Assembly (NCBI GenBank): GCA_037957365.1
Contig: JARHVA010000006.1
Span: 11,614,001-11,678,000, forward strand
From: Torreya grandis
Taxonomy: Eukaryota; Streptophyta; Pinopsida; Cupressales; Taxaceae
Direction: 5' to 3'
DNA: 64,000 bases
Below the pieces are notes generated by a model. That model made no database searches and was not told the DNA's origin. It saw only the letters and a program-made list of their open reading frames with translations. Shown piece by piece: positions 11,675 through 23,512 of this stretch (its first letter is position 1; each line of letters starts with the position of its first letter). The position numbers and the translations under genes are program-made.

Positions 11675-12870
11675 AAGGATTGAAGGGTTTCAGATGTTGC
11701 CCACTATGAGGAAATGATAATGGCATTCTATCTTGATATTCTAGCAAGAAACTATTCTCACCATAGACTTGATGAATGGTAAATTGACCTCTCCACAAAG
11801 AATCAAATTTGCCATGCATTCCTTTTGGTTATCTCCTTTTGTTCCACAACAAGACTTGATCTCTAATCTAAAAATCACAAATCCTTGCTCTCTTGTCAAA
11901 GAGTTTCTTCCCCTGATTTTGATGTGCAGTAATCTAGTCTACTACTATGGTTCGCTATTCATTTAGTTCAGTTAGGCACATGATCCTTTTATCAATAGAA
12001 TTTTTTAAAGTTGAATCTTTGATTGCCTTTGCCAACCTCAATGCTAGTAGTTCTAGGGTGATTGGTATCTCTGCATTCAAACCATACAAAAGTCAGAATG
12101 GTGACATGCCTATTGCCCTCTTGTGTGTAATCCTATCTACCCATAAAGCATCAAATAATACTTTATGCCAAGTCCTCTAATTATCATCTACCAATTTCTT
12201 GATAATAGTAACCAGATTCTTGTTACTTGATTCTACTTGACCATTTCCTTGCGGATAGTAGTCGAAGGGGTGGGAAAGAATAATCCTATAATTGTAGAAA
12301 AATTTAGTAACCTCACTAGAAGAGAAAAAAGTAGTGTTATCTATTATAATCTTAGTTGGGACTCTAAATTAGGAGATGATATTTATTTAAGAAAATTACA
12401 TACCACCTCAGAAGTAGCATGCTTAGTTGGAATGGCTTCCACCCATTTGGTAAAATAGTCAGTCGCGGTGAGAACATAGTCATGTCCAGCACTCGAGGAA
12501 GGATTCATTACGCCAATGAAATCAATACCCCATTGTTGAAAAGGTTCTTCAATCACCACTGGCTTGAGATGTAACTCAACCAATTTAAGTTTTTTGATGA
12601 ACTATTGACACAATTCACACCTACGTACACATTTGTATGTATCCTAAAATAGCGTAGGCCAATAGTATCTTGTTTGTAGAATCTTGTGGGCTATCACTGG
12701 CATATAAAAATGTCCTCCATAAGCTAAATTATGGAAAGACTCCAAAAGTTTATCTTGTTGTGCCTTATCGATGCAATTAAGAAATACCCCATCAAGGCTT
12801 CTCTTGTACAAACCATTATCCCACAAGACATAGTTAGCAACCTTTAACTTAACATTCCTTTTTTCTTTGT
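11675..12870 (-). pseudogene. GL integrase
   Basis: Integrase joins element DNA to the chromosome. On the minus strand the zinc-binding start shows YGGHF and RYYWPTLF near 12650-12720 with the cysteine pair KCVRRCELC near 12620. The catalytic core starts WGIDFIGV near 12530 and includes TDYFTKWVEAIP; the second Asp lies in IIIDNTTFF near 12345 and the Glu in GQVESSNK near 12230, so D, D and E are all present. The C-terminal part (FDKRARI, LLWNKRR, GQFTIHQV) runs to about 11675. A frameshift near 12383 and several stops break it. It follows RNase H directly, with no second RNase H between them, unlike T1 and T2. Confidence 0.85.
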
Positions 12871-12979
12871 AGGATAGATGGGTGGGACACTCACCATAGG
12901 TAAGAAAATGAGTGATATTAGAATACCACTCATTAGTAGCAGTGACGAAGAAAACTATAGGCATATCTTCGACCTCTAT

Positions 12980-14194
12980 TTCTTCATTTTCTATTCCATT
13001 GGGGATATTATTAGCAATCAACTGGCAAAGCTCCTTTCCCCACACAAGCTTGGTAGGTTTGATATCAAGATCAAACTCTTGAATTTTAGAGATCCAATTG
13101 CCCCTTTTAGTACCAAACTCTTGTTGAGTTAGAATGGACTTCACTATTGTATCAGGCACTAGAACAATAGTATGTGAATTTAGAATATAGAATCTGAAAT
13201 GCTTTATCGCCTTGACCATGGTAAAAGCATGCTTCTCCATATTTAAATAATTCAATTCATGAGCTTTGAGAGGACAACTCATGAATGCTATGAGAGATTG
13301 CACACCTTCTTTATTTTGCTAAACCAAAATAGCTGAAAGTGTATGCTCAAAAACATAGCTGTATATTACGAAGTCTTTGGTATAATCTGGACAAACCAGG
13401 ATTGGTGTGTGGGTGATCGCTTTCTTGATATCTTCAAATGCTAACTTTCCTTTTGTAGTCCAATGAAAGGTGGCTTTACCCTTCATCATGTTGACAATGT
13501 GACGAGTCTTCTCTGCAAATTCTAGAATGAATCTCCATAGAAAATTCACCTTCACAAAGAAAGAATGAACAACAGTCTTACTAGCTGGAAGAGTAAGATT
13601 TTGGATAGATTTGACTCTTTTTGAGTCAATTTTTATGCCTTCTCGAGATACAATGTGACCGAGAAGTTTACCTTGTGTAACCCCAAAAATTGACTTCTTG
13701 GGATTAAGAGAAATACCATTTTACTGATAGCACTATAGCACTTGTTGTAAATGGTGCACGTGATCAAGATGATGTTTGGAAAAAATAGTCAAGTCATCAA
13801 GATATACTACAATAAACTTCCCCATTTCATCTCTAAAGGCAAGATCCATTGCCCTTTGGAAAGTAGCACTGGCATTGATCAAAGCAAAAGGCATTCTATG
13901 ATATGCAAAAATGCCCCAAGGTGTAGTGAAAGTAGTTTTATGTTGATTTGCTTCATTGAATTCTAATTGATTATACCTAGAAAAACCATCTAACATTGAT
14001 AACATTTCTGAACCAGTCACTGTCTGTAACACTTGATCCATGATGGGCAGGGGGTAGTTATCTTTTAAAGAAAATTGATTTAGGTTTCTGAAATCAAAAT
14101 AGATATGAATTTCTCCATTCTTTTTTCTCATGAGAACTATGTTAGCAATCCAAGTGGAATTATGGATTGGAAAAATGATCCTTGCATTCAACAT
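12980..14194 (-). pseudogene. GL reverse transcriptase and RNase H
   Basis: RT copies element RNA into DNA and RNase H removes the RNA strand. The minus-strand frame opens with the RT fingers near 14190 (STWIANIVLMRKKNG), then DNYPLPIMDQVLQ, MLDGFSRYNQ, TTFTTPWGIFAYHRMPF and the catalytic VVYLDD at about 13793-13807. The thumb continues through KLLGHIVS-like sequence near 13650. RNase H of the ordinary gypsy type follows at 13555-12980, with blocks KGKLAFEDIKKAI and LNYLNMEKHAFTMVKAIKHFRFY. Most of it stays in one frame with few stops (13319 and about 13733), so it is moderately preserved. Confidence 0.9.
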
Positions 14195-14799
14195 TTTCTA
14201 GATCTCAGAAAGGATAGTACCTAATATTTTGGGGTTGTATTACCTTTGTTTCTACTTGTAAGGCAATGACCCAATTTTAAGAGGAATTTCATGGTAGATT
14301 TCCTCAGGCCTGAGAGATTTCAAATTATCATAAGAATATGCCAAAACATCAATGTAATGGTGAAGAAGGGTAACAGATTTGAGCTTTTCATCAGAAGTGC
14401 AACAATTCCCAATGTTAACCATCTTGAAATTTTTTATTGTACTCAAATTGACCTGATCAAATTCCTTGAAGGAACTTGAATCCATTTGTCACTACTTGAC
14501 ATACCTGCCATGCTTATCAAACAACCTCTCGAGAAAAACCAAACCTTTTGGAATTTTATTCCCCTTGAGTTGAAGGAACTCTTCACCAATTTTAGAATTT
14601 ATTTTGGGAACTGATTCCCATGGTGAAGATTCACTTCCTTCAAAATAAAGTTCCTTAAAGCCATCCATCTTTTCCAGAAAGGTAATGATTTGATTGTCAT
14701 TGTTAAACACCTGCTAATGACTAGCATTATCAAGTACACTTAGTCAAAATACCAACTCAATCATGTACTTGTCCCCTTTAAAATCCTTATGGGGAACCA

Positions 14800-15180
14800 T
14801 GAGGGTTGTAGAGACCACCAATGAATCTGTGCAATCATTGAATTCTCTCATCACATTAGAAATATTGAAAGCATAAAAAATTTCAATATAATCCCATACT
14901 AGATTGTGATAATGTCATAATCTTTCATTTTTACTTTGGTATAGGCTCTTTACCGGACAAACTACCAGTTCAGTATCTCCTCGAACATGAAGAATCTTAT
15001 TACCTTTAGCATGAGTAGCATTCAATCCAAGCAGTAAAGACTCATACTCGGCGGTGTTGTTAGTATTTTTAACTACAACTTATATGAATAAGGAAAAATT
15101 TCTCCTCGAGGGGAGATCAAAAAAATTTTGGCTCCAAAAATAGTAGAAGAGCAACTGCTATCAAATTCTAAAATCTAGAC
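14800..15180 (-). pseudogene. Extra RNase H domain located between protease and RT in GL
   Basis: A second RNase H-like domain of the kind called archaeal-like RNase H in the Tat lineage. Near 15170 the minus strand gives EFDSSCSS then GAKIFLISPRGEIFPYSYKL; after a one-base shift it gives NNTAEYESLLLGL (near 15045), HVRGDTELVV (near 14980) and a final TDSLV block near 14840. The four expected acidic positions (D in FDSS, E in AEYE, D in GDTE, D in TDSL) are all visible. Its place, after protease and before RT, differs from T1 and T2 in this window, where the equivalent domain lies between RNase H and integrase. Stops and at least one frameshift make it non-functional today. Confidence 0.8.
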
Positions 15181-15479
15181 ATCATCAAAATTTGATCTTT
15201 CAAAAACTTCTCTTCATTATTTAGGGAAGATCCTTTGTTGTCTAAACTTTACTCTAACAAATCTTCTAACTTTGTATTTGAATTTTTTGAATTGTAACTA
15301 AAAGGAATTTCATCTGATGAGATGAAAACATCTTTAGTAGTCAGGAAATAATTACCCATTCTTGATGATTCAAATAAAATTTGAGCTTTGAGATCTGATG
15401 TTTGGGTGATTATATATTTTGACTCTTTCTCAGATAGAAATTTTTTCATGATGACTTTAACATGTATCCTTGCTTCGGA

Positions 15480-15985
15480 TAGGTCCATATTCAATCTCCA
15501 CCTACGTCCTTGAAAAAATTATGTCCGAACAAAATGCCATAAAAGGCTGGAACATCAACTTCTAACACTGTCATTTTGATCCTCTTCTTTGGAAAAGATG
15601 CAAATGCAAATTGGGCATCTTTGATTTGACCTAGGAGTGGTACTTACTTGTTTTCCATGGAAAAGCATCTAAAAAAAGTCTTGCTTAAGGTAATACCAAG
15701 AGAATTTTCTACCTTGGTGGACATAACATTGTCAGAGGCCCCAAAGTCTATTATACAGTTGCTCAACTTATGACCATTTATCAGAAGGTAAACATAGAAA
15801 GGTTCTATTTTCCTAGGGATGGCAAGAAGAGAAGTGAAGAGATTATTCATGGTGGATTTGTTCTTTAAGGAATCATGAGACACCTTTGGAAAATCTTGTC
15901 CTACTGGGGCAGTTTTATTTTTTACGTATTTAGCCAGCCTATCAAACTGTTCAGGATTAGCTCTCAAGTACTCAACTTCAGTCAT
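15480..15985 (-). pseudogene. GL aspartic protease
   Basis: Protease cuts the polyprotein. The minus-strand frame 15985-15644 contains IIDFGASDNVM, the retroelement D-(S/T/F)-G-A active-site motif with the Asp retained, preceded by a strand pair (PFYVYLLINGHKLSNC). After a stop at 15644 the fold continues with VLEVDVPAFYGILFGHNFF near 15550, matching the C-terminal protease strands that usually read LLGR. It lies in a different frame from gag. The stretch 15494-15249 downstream has no recognisable domain. Confidence 0.75.
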
Positions 15986-16584
15986 TTGAATCTTAGTCTT
16001 TTTGGCATGATCAATTATATCAAATAATTGAAATGAACTAGAAAATAAGGAAGGAGGTCCATCATCTTGATCTTATTAGGTGTGGCACCAGTCTGGGAAA
16101 TAAAAGTAGAAGGTACAAGAAGGTTTGAGGCACTTACTTTCTTATTAGTTACGAGGTCCTTTGATTGAAAGGGTAGTGAACTCCCCTATTTAGCAATCGA
16201 GAATACTGGCTAGGGTTCTTCTCCTACTTTTCTTTTATCAACATGTTGAGTTGTTTGATTTTGGGACCTGGTAAAAATAGCATATCATCCATCAAACACT
16301 TCTCTCTTACTTCTAGCTTCATCTTAGTAATTTAAGAAACCAATGTTGGAGTCACCAAATAATTCTTCTTCCCCTTCTACAAAGAGATTAGCATCATCTT
16401 CTTGGTCCAACTTAGGTTGGAGACAAAAATTATGTTTAGCTTCAAGGTAACTAACTACTAAATTAGTCAGTGCTGCTTCAATAGCAAGTTTCCCCTATGG
16501 GGGAGGTAGACAATTTGGTTGCCCTTGATTTCTAGGAGCATTACCTTGATATGACTGGTTCTAAAATGTCCTCCTTCACATATC

Positions 16585-17316
16585 TCAATAAGGAGGAGAA
16601 GACATACCTTGGGCCATTTGTCTTTTCAAGGGTAGCAGTTCATTTGTCAACTTTTTCACCATAAAATCTGTGGTGCTCGTGGAAGAACTTTTAGCAGATG
16701 AAGAAAATTTATTTTTATTAGAATCTTTTCTAATCTTACCTGCCAGGATAAGATCATCTTCAACCTTGGTAAATAAATTTTGGGCTACATAAAGATCCAT
16801 AGGACCAGCCTGTCTCAACATAAAACTTACTTCAGAAAGTTGAGAGTTGATGAAAAAACACTTGAGGTTCTCCGGTATTGGCTGAACAATCATAGGAATT
16901 TGGTTCCTCAGCTTATTGAATTTAATAATGAAGTCTTGCATAGGTTCATGAGGTTCCTTATTCATTTGTGTAAGCTGAGCCAACAAGGCATGTCAATCTT
17001 CAGTGGGTTTGAACCTGGCCTCAAACTTGGCCTTGAGCATGTTCAAGTGAGTTATAGTATGAGCTTGAAGGTGATAAAACCAGTCTATAGTAGTGCCTTG
17101 CAAAGTTTCTACAAATAGTCTCACCGCTATATCTTCGTATTCCACACCTATCACACCAAATGCTATGGAGAAGGTAGCAATATGCTCATCAAGATGAACC
17201 TTCCTGTCACCATAGAATTTGGAGAAATTCTTTCTTAAACTACGAGGTAGTTCGTGTAAAGGTGGGGCTAGATTGAGAGGACCAAAGGAGTTGCCCCAAG
17301 GACCTTGGTCTGCCAT
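16585..17316 (-). pseudogene. GL gag
   Basis: Gag forms the particle that packages element RNA. The frame starts at the ATG at 17316 (MADQGPWGNSFGPLNLAP) and shows the retrotransposon gag fold: KFYGDRKVHLDEHIATF, YEDIAVRLFVETLQGTTIDWFYHL and, after a stop, EPMQDFIIKFNKLRNQIP. The stop at 16993 is a TGA in the same frame and sits where the text continues without a break, so a single CGA-to-TGA change explains it. I see no CCHC knuckle downstream. The ATG is about 320 bp from the PBS, a reasonable leader. Confidence 0.85.
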
Positions 17317-17633
17317 GATATGATGATTAAAGGGAAGGATAACAAATCTTGGTAGGGTAGGTACAGATAAAAATCTACTAGCACTAAGACTAGAAGCTTC
17401 GTTTGGTATTAGAGATCTGACGTTGGTAGGAGGAAAGCTCCTAGCACGTTGGAGATGAGATGGTGGGGGAGAGATCTCAAAATTATTTTACCACACTAAC
17501 TCAAATATAAGATCAACAATACCTTGAGCTCTTTGGCTTCACGTGTACAGTGGATCTACCAGAGTGAAAAACTAAACAAGGACTAGAAATGCTTCAATTT
17601 GAAGCTTGAGGCTTTAAAGTGTGTGTTCGTATC

Positions 17634-17653
17634 CCCAGCAGAGTCACCAAAAA
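17634..17653 (-). promoter_or_regulatory. GL primer binding site, tRNA-Arg-like
   Basis: Next to the 5' LTR end the minus strand reads TGGTGACTCTGCTGGGGA. This resembles the complement of the 3' end of plant tRNA-Arg (TGGCGACTCCGC...), the primer reported for Ogre elements. Two or three transitions separate it from a perfect match. It starts within a few bases of the LTR terminus, as expected. Confidence 0.75.
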
Positions 17654-18501
17654 CTGTTGGGTGAATATTTTGTCGTCAACTAACCGATGACAAAATGGGT
17701 ATATCAACCACAACACAAGGAGATTTATGCAATAAAAAGTGCAGGTTTACCACAACATAGTGAGATAAATCTCTCCTCTCATCAACGGGAGGTTCCCTAT
17801 TAATTACTATATATTGATATAAATTGAAAATAGACTCAGGAGTGAAATTACATCATCCATCTCTCTTTTTTTAGATATAATGTTCACAAAGTAAATGCAA
17901 ATTCTTGTGTAATAACTAAAAACAATCCTCTTCTTTCAAAAATGACATCTAGTAAACAGTAGGAAAACTTTTTGGGTGATAATGGGATCCACAAGAAACC
18001 CATGAAAGCCCAAAGTCTCTCGTTGCTTCTTTGCCAATTTAGGACTAATAAAACTGTAGGATGAATCAAAGCTCAAAGTCTTCACCGAAAACCACAATAG
18101 AGTATAAAATCACAAAGGATAAAATTAGTACATAGCCTTTCTAATATCCTTTCCCACCAAAAAATAAGAACCACAAACTAAAGTAATTATAGCAGCACAA
18201 AGTCTTCATAATTAACTTCAGAACGTCTTTGGATAATTTCCACACACTTTGCTTGTTTAATCAAATAAATGAGATATTATTAGGAAAAGGACGTAAGAAC
18301 AGTCTCCTAAATACCACAAGTTATTCCAACCCAAAGTCTGAAAAGTAACCTGCTTTATCATTCATTCAAGAAAATATGATTTACTATCTGAGCTCAAAGT
18401 CTCAGGAAGCATCTCAATTTGGGCAGATTTTTTTGCTCTCAATTATCAAAAGATATTTCTTATTACCAAAAAGATAATTTTTTACAAAAGAGGCTCCCTT
18501 T

Positions 18502-18508
18502 ATTTATA
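18502..18508 (-). promoter_or_regulatory. TATA box of GL 5' LTR
   Basis: The minus strand reads CCTTATAAATAAAGGGAGCC, conserved with 6481-6487 in the 3' LTR. It would drive the full-length transcript through gag and pol to the 3' LTR. Confidence 0.65.
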
Positions 18509-18690
18509 AGGAGAGACCTTGAAGATTGAAAAATACCTAAATATCTTTTCAAGTCAAAGATGAAAGTCTTTGTTGACTTTGGACTTTTCATCCTTTTACA
18601 TGCAATTATACATGACAAAAGTACATGTGCAAATGTCCAAAGCATTTAAAAAAGTGCATTAGAGAAATGGAAATTGAACCAAGTCAACTT

Positions 18691-21600
18691 TCAGTTTGTA
18701 TCTCTATTTTTCTTGGTGTGAGCATCGTACATGGTGATAGCTGCTTATATTCTGATACTGTCTAGAGTAACAGTATTTTTGAAGATCACCTTAGCCCTGA
18801 TTGTGGCGTCTCTCACTACTGTGACTGATTTTGCATGACTGGTTAACCTAGTTTTTAGGTTATCTAGGGTTAACTAATTATCCAAGATATTATCCATAGA
18901 GGCCACTGAGAATGCTCTCTCCTTGAATTCTTTTCAGAACATACCTTCAAACTCCTAAATAATTTCTTCTACTAAAATGAACTAGTTATCTTGTGTGGTA
19001 AGTTTGCAAGGCAACTCCTCCAACTTATGCAATAGACTGATATCACTATTTGCTGATATCTCTAGAATATTTGAGGTCACTGATTAATTCCTTAAGCACC
19101 CTACTCCTATATACCAATGCTTCTTTAGTTTCAATGTATAAGTCTCTATCAACAATGATGCCAATTGATACTAGAGTGCTTATTTTTAGCTTCTTCATAT
19201 CTATCCATTTGTTAAGATATTTATCTGTGCTTTCAATATCTTGAGAAATGATATTGATAAGCTCATCAAGTTATACTCTCATTTTCTTCATCTTACCCAT
19301 TTTCTCAGACAATTTTGTAAGTAGGGAAATCCCTTGAGCATGCATCTTGCCAAAGTAATCCTCAAGCACTTTGCCCTTGAGATAGGTTCTCTCTGCTTTC
19401 TGGATCACGAGATCATCTATGGAGATAGCCTCGAGAGCTAATACTTATAGAGTGAGAGTGATTCTTCTTATCACTGTAGTCAATTTTTCTACCATCACCT
19501 TAGAATGATCCTTCATTTATCTTTCCCTATCCAATTTCTGAACCATAATGTCCATTGCTGATTGCAAATCACTCTTCTCACTTTCATGAGTTACCTTACC
19601 TAACTCAATTTAGGAGATAGAGTAATCACTCATATCAAAATTTTCAAGATTTACATCTTGAGGAGGTCTGGAAACTTCCAAAAATTTGTGCCCCTTATCT
19701 CCAATCATCTTTAAAAGAATTTTCAGCTTTTTTGGAGCCCTAACTTTCACTGGTGCTATTTTATTGAATTCAAAGTCATCTAGAGATATGGCTTGTTTCT
19801 TTTTCTTGGGAGTATAAGCCAACAACCAAGGTGGGAGTGAAGAAGTACTTACATTAGGGGAAATATCCATTGTTGGTGATACTGGGGCAACACCTACACT
19901 ACTAGTGAAAATAATGGGCATAGTATCAGTTAAAACCACACCAGCTGTTGAATGGTCAAGGGCAAAACTATCTCTGATATTAAAAGAAGGAGATGACAAA
20001 CTGGGGATGGATCCTGTTGAACAAAAAACATCTCCAAAAGTGCTTTGAGGATCATCAAAAATAATTTTGGAAGGAGAGGCAGATCCATAAGAGGGAACAC
20101 TTATTAGAGAAATAGGTGAAGGAGTTACAATAGGTGAGTTGGGTAGGGAAGAAGAAATTCCTACATCTAGTTGCACACCTGCTTGTGGAGATAGAGTTTT
20201 CTTTTCCTATTGATCAGTAGGCCTATCATCGATCTCCTTCTGTTCTGCTACTAGTTTCTCAGTGCTCTATTTCTCAGCTTTCACCCCTATTATTTTTGGT
20301 TCTTTTTCTATAACCTTTGACTTCTTAGTCACAAAGATGATTCTAGGTTTTTGTGGTCTAGAAGAAGAGGGGACATCATCTTTATTTTTTGCTCTATTTT
20401 CTGCCCTTCTCTTTTTTTCTTTTCAAAATTTGGCTTTTGACCCTATAATGAACTCTTTTAAAGTGATTCCCTTATTTGCTAACCAATCATTGGTGTTTGC
20501 CAATATTGGTTCGAATCTCATTATTAGGGAAGTCAACTCCTTCTGAGACCATTTGATCGGGGGTTGAGGGGCATTGACCACTTGTTCAACATGATATCTA
20601 TTATTTATCAAATCTCCATCATCCACTAGATTTACAGGGATATCAACAAGCCCCAAATACTCTATTTGCTCAAGGGACAATTTTATATAGTCCATCTTTC
20701 TGATGTCTTCAACTGTCCTCAAATTGACCCAAATATCTTTGATCATCGGTTCATGGAACTGGGTCTTCCTCTAAATTATGTCTTTCATGCCTCTATAGTA
20801 AAAATTTGGCCTCCTTTTAAAATTCTTCATGGTTACAAGTTGCATTTTAGTCTCCATTGCTCTAGCTTTCATAGTGGTCAATACTAAGAATCTGTCAATT
20901 TCTATTGGGAACCTGAAACTGGGTTTCTTGAGTTCCATCTGCTTATTGTGCATGACAACAATTTGCTTGCACAGCTCCATCAAAACTAATTTATCTAAGG
21001 GGAATCTTGGAAGCATATAGGGATAACCTTGGAAAAAGCCAACCCATAGATAACAAAAAGTAGGGAACTGCAAGAACATATACCCAAAGTAATTGACGAT
21101 TGTCTAGGCTTCATCTGACACTCTTTTCTATTCTAATTAGGGGTCAAAAAGGCATAAAAATACCATGAAGAAAGCATCATTTATCCTTCAAAAATGATGA
21201 ATGGAACCCTTTAATGTCAACTGAGGATAATATTGATACATAGGGGTTGTTTTCCTATCTCCTTCAAATGTCAAACTTGGGAAGGTTTTCATTGACGCTA
21301 TAATATATACCAAGTATGACATCATATAGAATTTGGAGGTAGTGGGTACCTTCATCAATTGCTCATGTAGAGCGTTGCTGATTTGTTCTCCCCCAAAAAT
21401 GACTTGTTTGCCCTAGAGAATTATCTTAATGAAAGGGTACATCCATTTGTGGAATTGAGAGGAAGAGGGTAAATCTTTTACCCTACTGAGGAGAGTGATC
21501 AGGTCACCAACTTCTTCAATGAAATCACTCCTTGGAAAGCTCTGTGGCCATCTTGACAAGTTCACCCTTAGAGCCTTGAGCCATTTATTGTTAATTACTT

Positions 21601-22101
21601 TCTTCACTTTTTTGGGTCTTTGTCATATTCCTTTTGCACTTCAATGAAGTCAAAATTCAACACATCAGTAGTGAGAGGGCACATGAACACTTTGTCGATA
21701 AACTTAGGGTCTAGTCTGATCGCCATGTTACCACCAGCATCTAACATAGCCCTAGTATCTTTGTTATGGAACTAAGTACATCAGAGAATGAATTCTATGT
21801 GGTGAGCTAATACAAGAAAAGAAGAGACCAGATGAATATTACTTTCAACTATCTTCTTCATTTCATGTCTAGGATTGCTTGATTTGGTTCTTTCTATGAA
21901 CTCAGCCATATCCATGTGCCCGATCTCTGTATCTCTAATGTCATTGACATTATAAGTAACCAAGGTGACTGGGAAAACACCTTGATACTTGTATTTCATC
22001 ATCTTCAACTTCTTCAGAGAAACCTCAGTCATTTGGAAGAACTTTTGTAGAAAGGACATCGACGAAGAAGGATCCTTGAGAGAAAATGCAATGAGAATCA
22101 T
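18691..22101 (-). pseudogene. Long accessory reading frame inside the GL 5' LTR (U3)
   Basis: The second copy of the U3 reading frame. From about 21607 to 19610 the open blocks (21607-21413, 21079-20771, 20746-20423, 20176-19610) all share one frame, broken only by point stops. The other LTR is shifted in that interval but keeps one frame from 10004 to 9108, where this copy is shifted between 22131 and 21607. Each copy therefore bridges breaks of the other, which is strong evidence for one intact ancestral gene of about 1,100 codons. An in-frame ATG lies at 22101, and ATGs follow a few dozen codons later. After the TAA near 19518 the frame carries on through the charged C-terminal region with few stops. 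Function unknown. Confidence 0.7.
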
Positions 22102-22280
22102 GATCGTGCAATTAGGGAAAAAAATTGACAATCTAGGAAAACTGCATGTTGATGATCACAACCATAGGAATGTGTTTGAAAGGGTGAAGGTGGTGAGTAG
22201 GTTAGAATGTTTAAAGGGAAGTGGGCTCAAAAAATGAGAAAACCAAAATTTTTGAGAGTTAGGGAAAATCGGTGGGAAGG

Positions 22281-23254
22281 CATGTAGGGGTGGCAAAAAT
22301 TTATACCCTTGCATGCGAGGGGACTTCATTGGTGCACAAGTGGCAATTTTCCTTGCTTCTGCATGTTAGGGATGGATAGTTGTGCATAGGCAGTGAAAAT
22401 TGCCACCATTGCATGTCAAAGTCATGCATGGGCAAATTTTTTTGCTGCCTATGCATAAGGGGGAACATAATGTAAAGGTGGTAATTTTTTCCACCCTTTC
22501 ATGTTGATAAGAGCCTCTGTGAGGTTGGCAATTTTTACCACCCATACATGAAAGGGGGAACTGTGAGGGATTTTGTGAGATGGCGGCAATTTTTTTTTCC
22601 CTCAAAAAGGTAGAAAGGATGGTGTAATGGCAGAAAAAATCACCACCTTTACATGGGATGAGGTAAATCGTGTAAGGGTAGTATTTTTTTCCACCATTAC
22701 ACCCATAGAAATGGCCAATAAAAATTGGGGGGAAGGGGTTTAACACTTTTAACGAGGAGGAGAGGGAGGATGAACATGAAGGAAAGATAAAAATGATGGA
22801 GGGAAGAGAAAGAATAACTAAAATGTTAAAGGAAAGAGAGAACAAAAATAAAATATGAAACATGGATGAACACAAAACTGTACCTAGCAAAAATTGCTGC
22901 CCTACGCTCGAATCTAGAAAAAACATGATCCCACTCATTCACACGGTCGACTGGATGTAGGGAGGAGGAGAAGATAACCTAGAATGGTTTAAATGAGGCT
23001 CAAATCAGTTTAAAAGGTTGAAAAAACAACCCCAAAAACTTAGTGCACATGGCCATTAATGCCGTGCATGAAAATTGAGACCATGCAGGGGTGGAAAAAA
23101 TCACCACCTCTGCATGGTAAGGTTTGAAGGAAGATGCAAGGGTGGTGATTTTCACTGCTCCTGCATGTAAGGATGTAAGGGTGGCAAAAATCACCACCTC
23201 TACATGAAAGGGACAAACCACATGCAATGGCAACAAAAAATGCCGCTCTTTCAT
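22281..23254. repeat. Array of short imperfect palindromes, GL 5' LTR
   Basis: The same array as 10253-11223, in two clusters at about 22281-22715 and 23080-23254. Units again pair CATGYAAGGGTGG-like left arms with CCACC...CATG right arms around an A/T core. Several changes in one arm relative to the other LTR break pairing, so I see no clear sign of arm-to-arm compensation. Confidence 0.8.
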
Positions 23255-23507
23255 GTAAACTAAAAAAAACACTCCTTGAAATAAGCTCCATTTTCGCTCT
23301 GATCGCATTGAGACCTTGATGAATTTCACGTTTCTCTACATAATTGTAATGAGGTAAGGTCATGAATATTTTCAAGGATGTTAGTTGACTAAACATGAGA
23401 TCAAGAAAAACTTATCTCGAAGGATGAACTTAGAGTGAAAAACATGAAATAGACAAATTTTGTAGGGGTTGTCCCAAAAATGAGCGTAGCTGATTTTGGG
23501 AACAACA

Positions 23508-23512
23508 CATAG
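23508..23512. repeat. Target-site duplication, right copy (CATAG)
   Basis: Five bases after the GGGAACAACA end of GL, identical to 5630-5634. Confidence 0.92.

Larger units (their letters stand above)
5635..23507 (-). mobile_element. Complete Ty3/gypsy element with giant LTRs (GL)
   Basis: Two direct repeats of 5,843 bp (5635-11477) and 5,853 bp (17655-23507) flank a 6,177-bp internal region. The ends are TG(T/A)TGGG and GGGAACAACA, flanked by the duplication CATAG. On the minus strand the order is 5' LTR, PBS, gag, protease, an RNase H, RT, RNase H, integrase, polypurine tract, 3' LTR. The LTRs are about two thirds of the element. Very long LTRs and a PBS like the tRNA-Arg 3' end are known from the Ogre group of the Tat lineage, but here the internal part is unusually short. 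The LTRs agree at roughly nine bases in ten by eye, so the insertion is old. Internal frames carry stops, so it is no longer autonomous. Confidence 0.95.
17655..23507 (-). repeat. GL 5' LTR (5,853 bp)
   Basis: Direct repeat of 5635-11477 with the same ends (TGTTGGG on the left, GGGAACAACA on the right). It carries the same parts in the same order: palindrome clusters (22281-23254), the long reading frame (22101 to 18691) and a TATA box (18502-18508). Being the 5' LTR, its R-U5 would start the genomic transcript, while its own U3 gene would be upstream of the start site. Differences from the 3' LTR are mostly transitions plus small indels. Confidence 0.95.
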
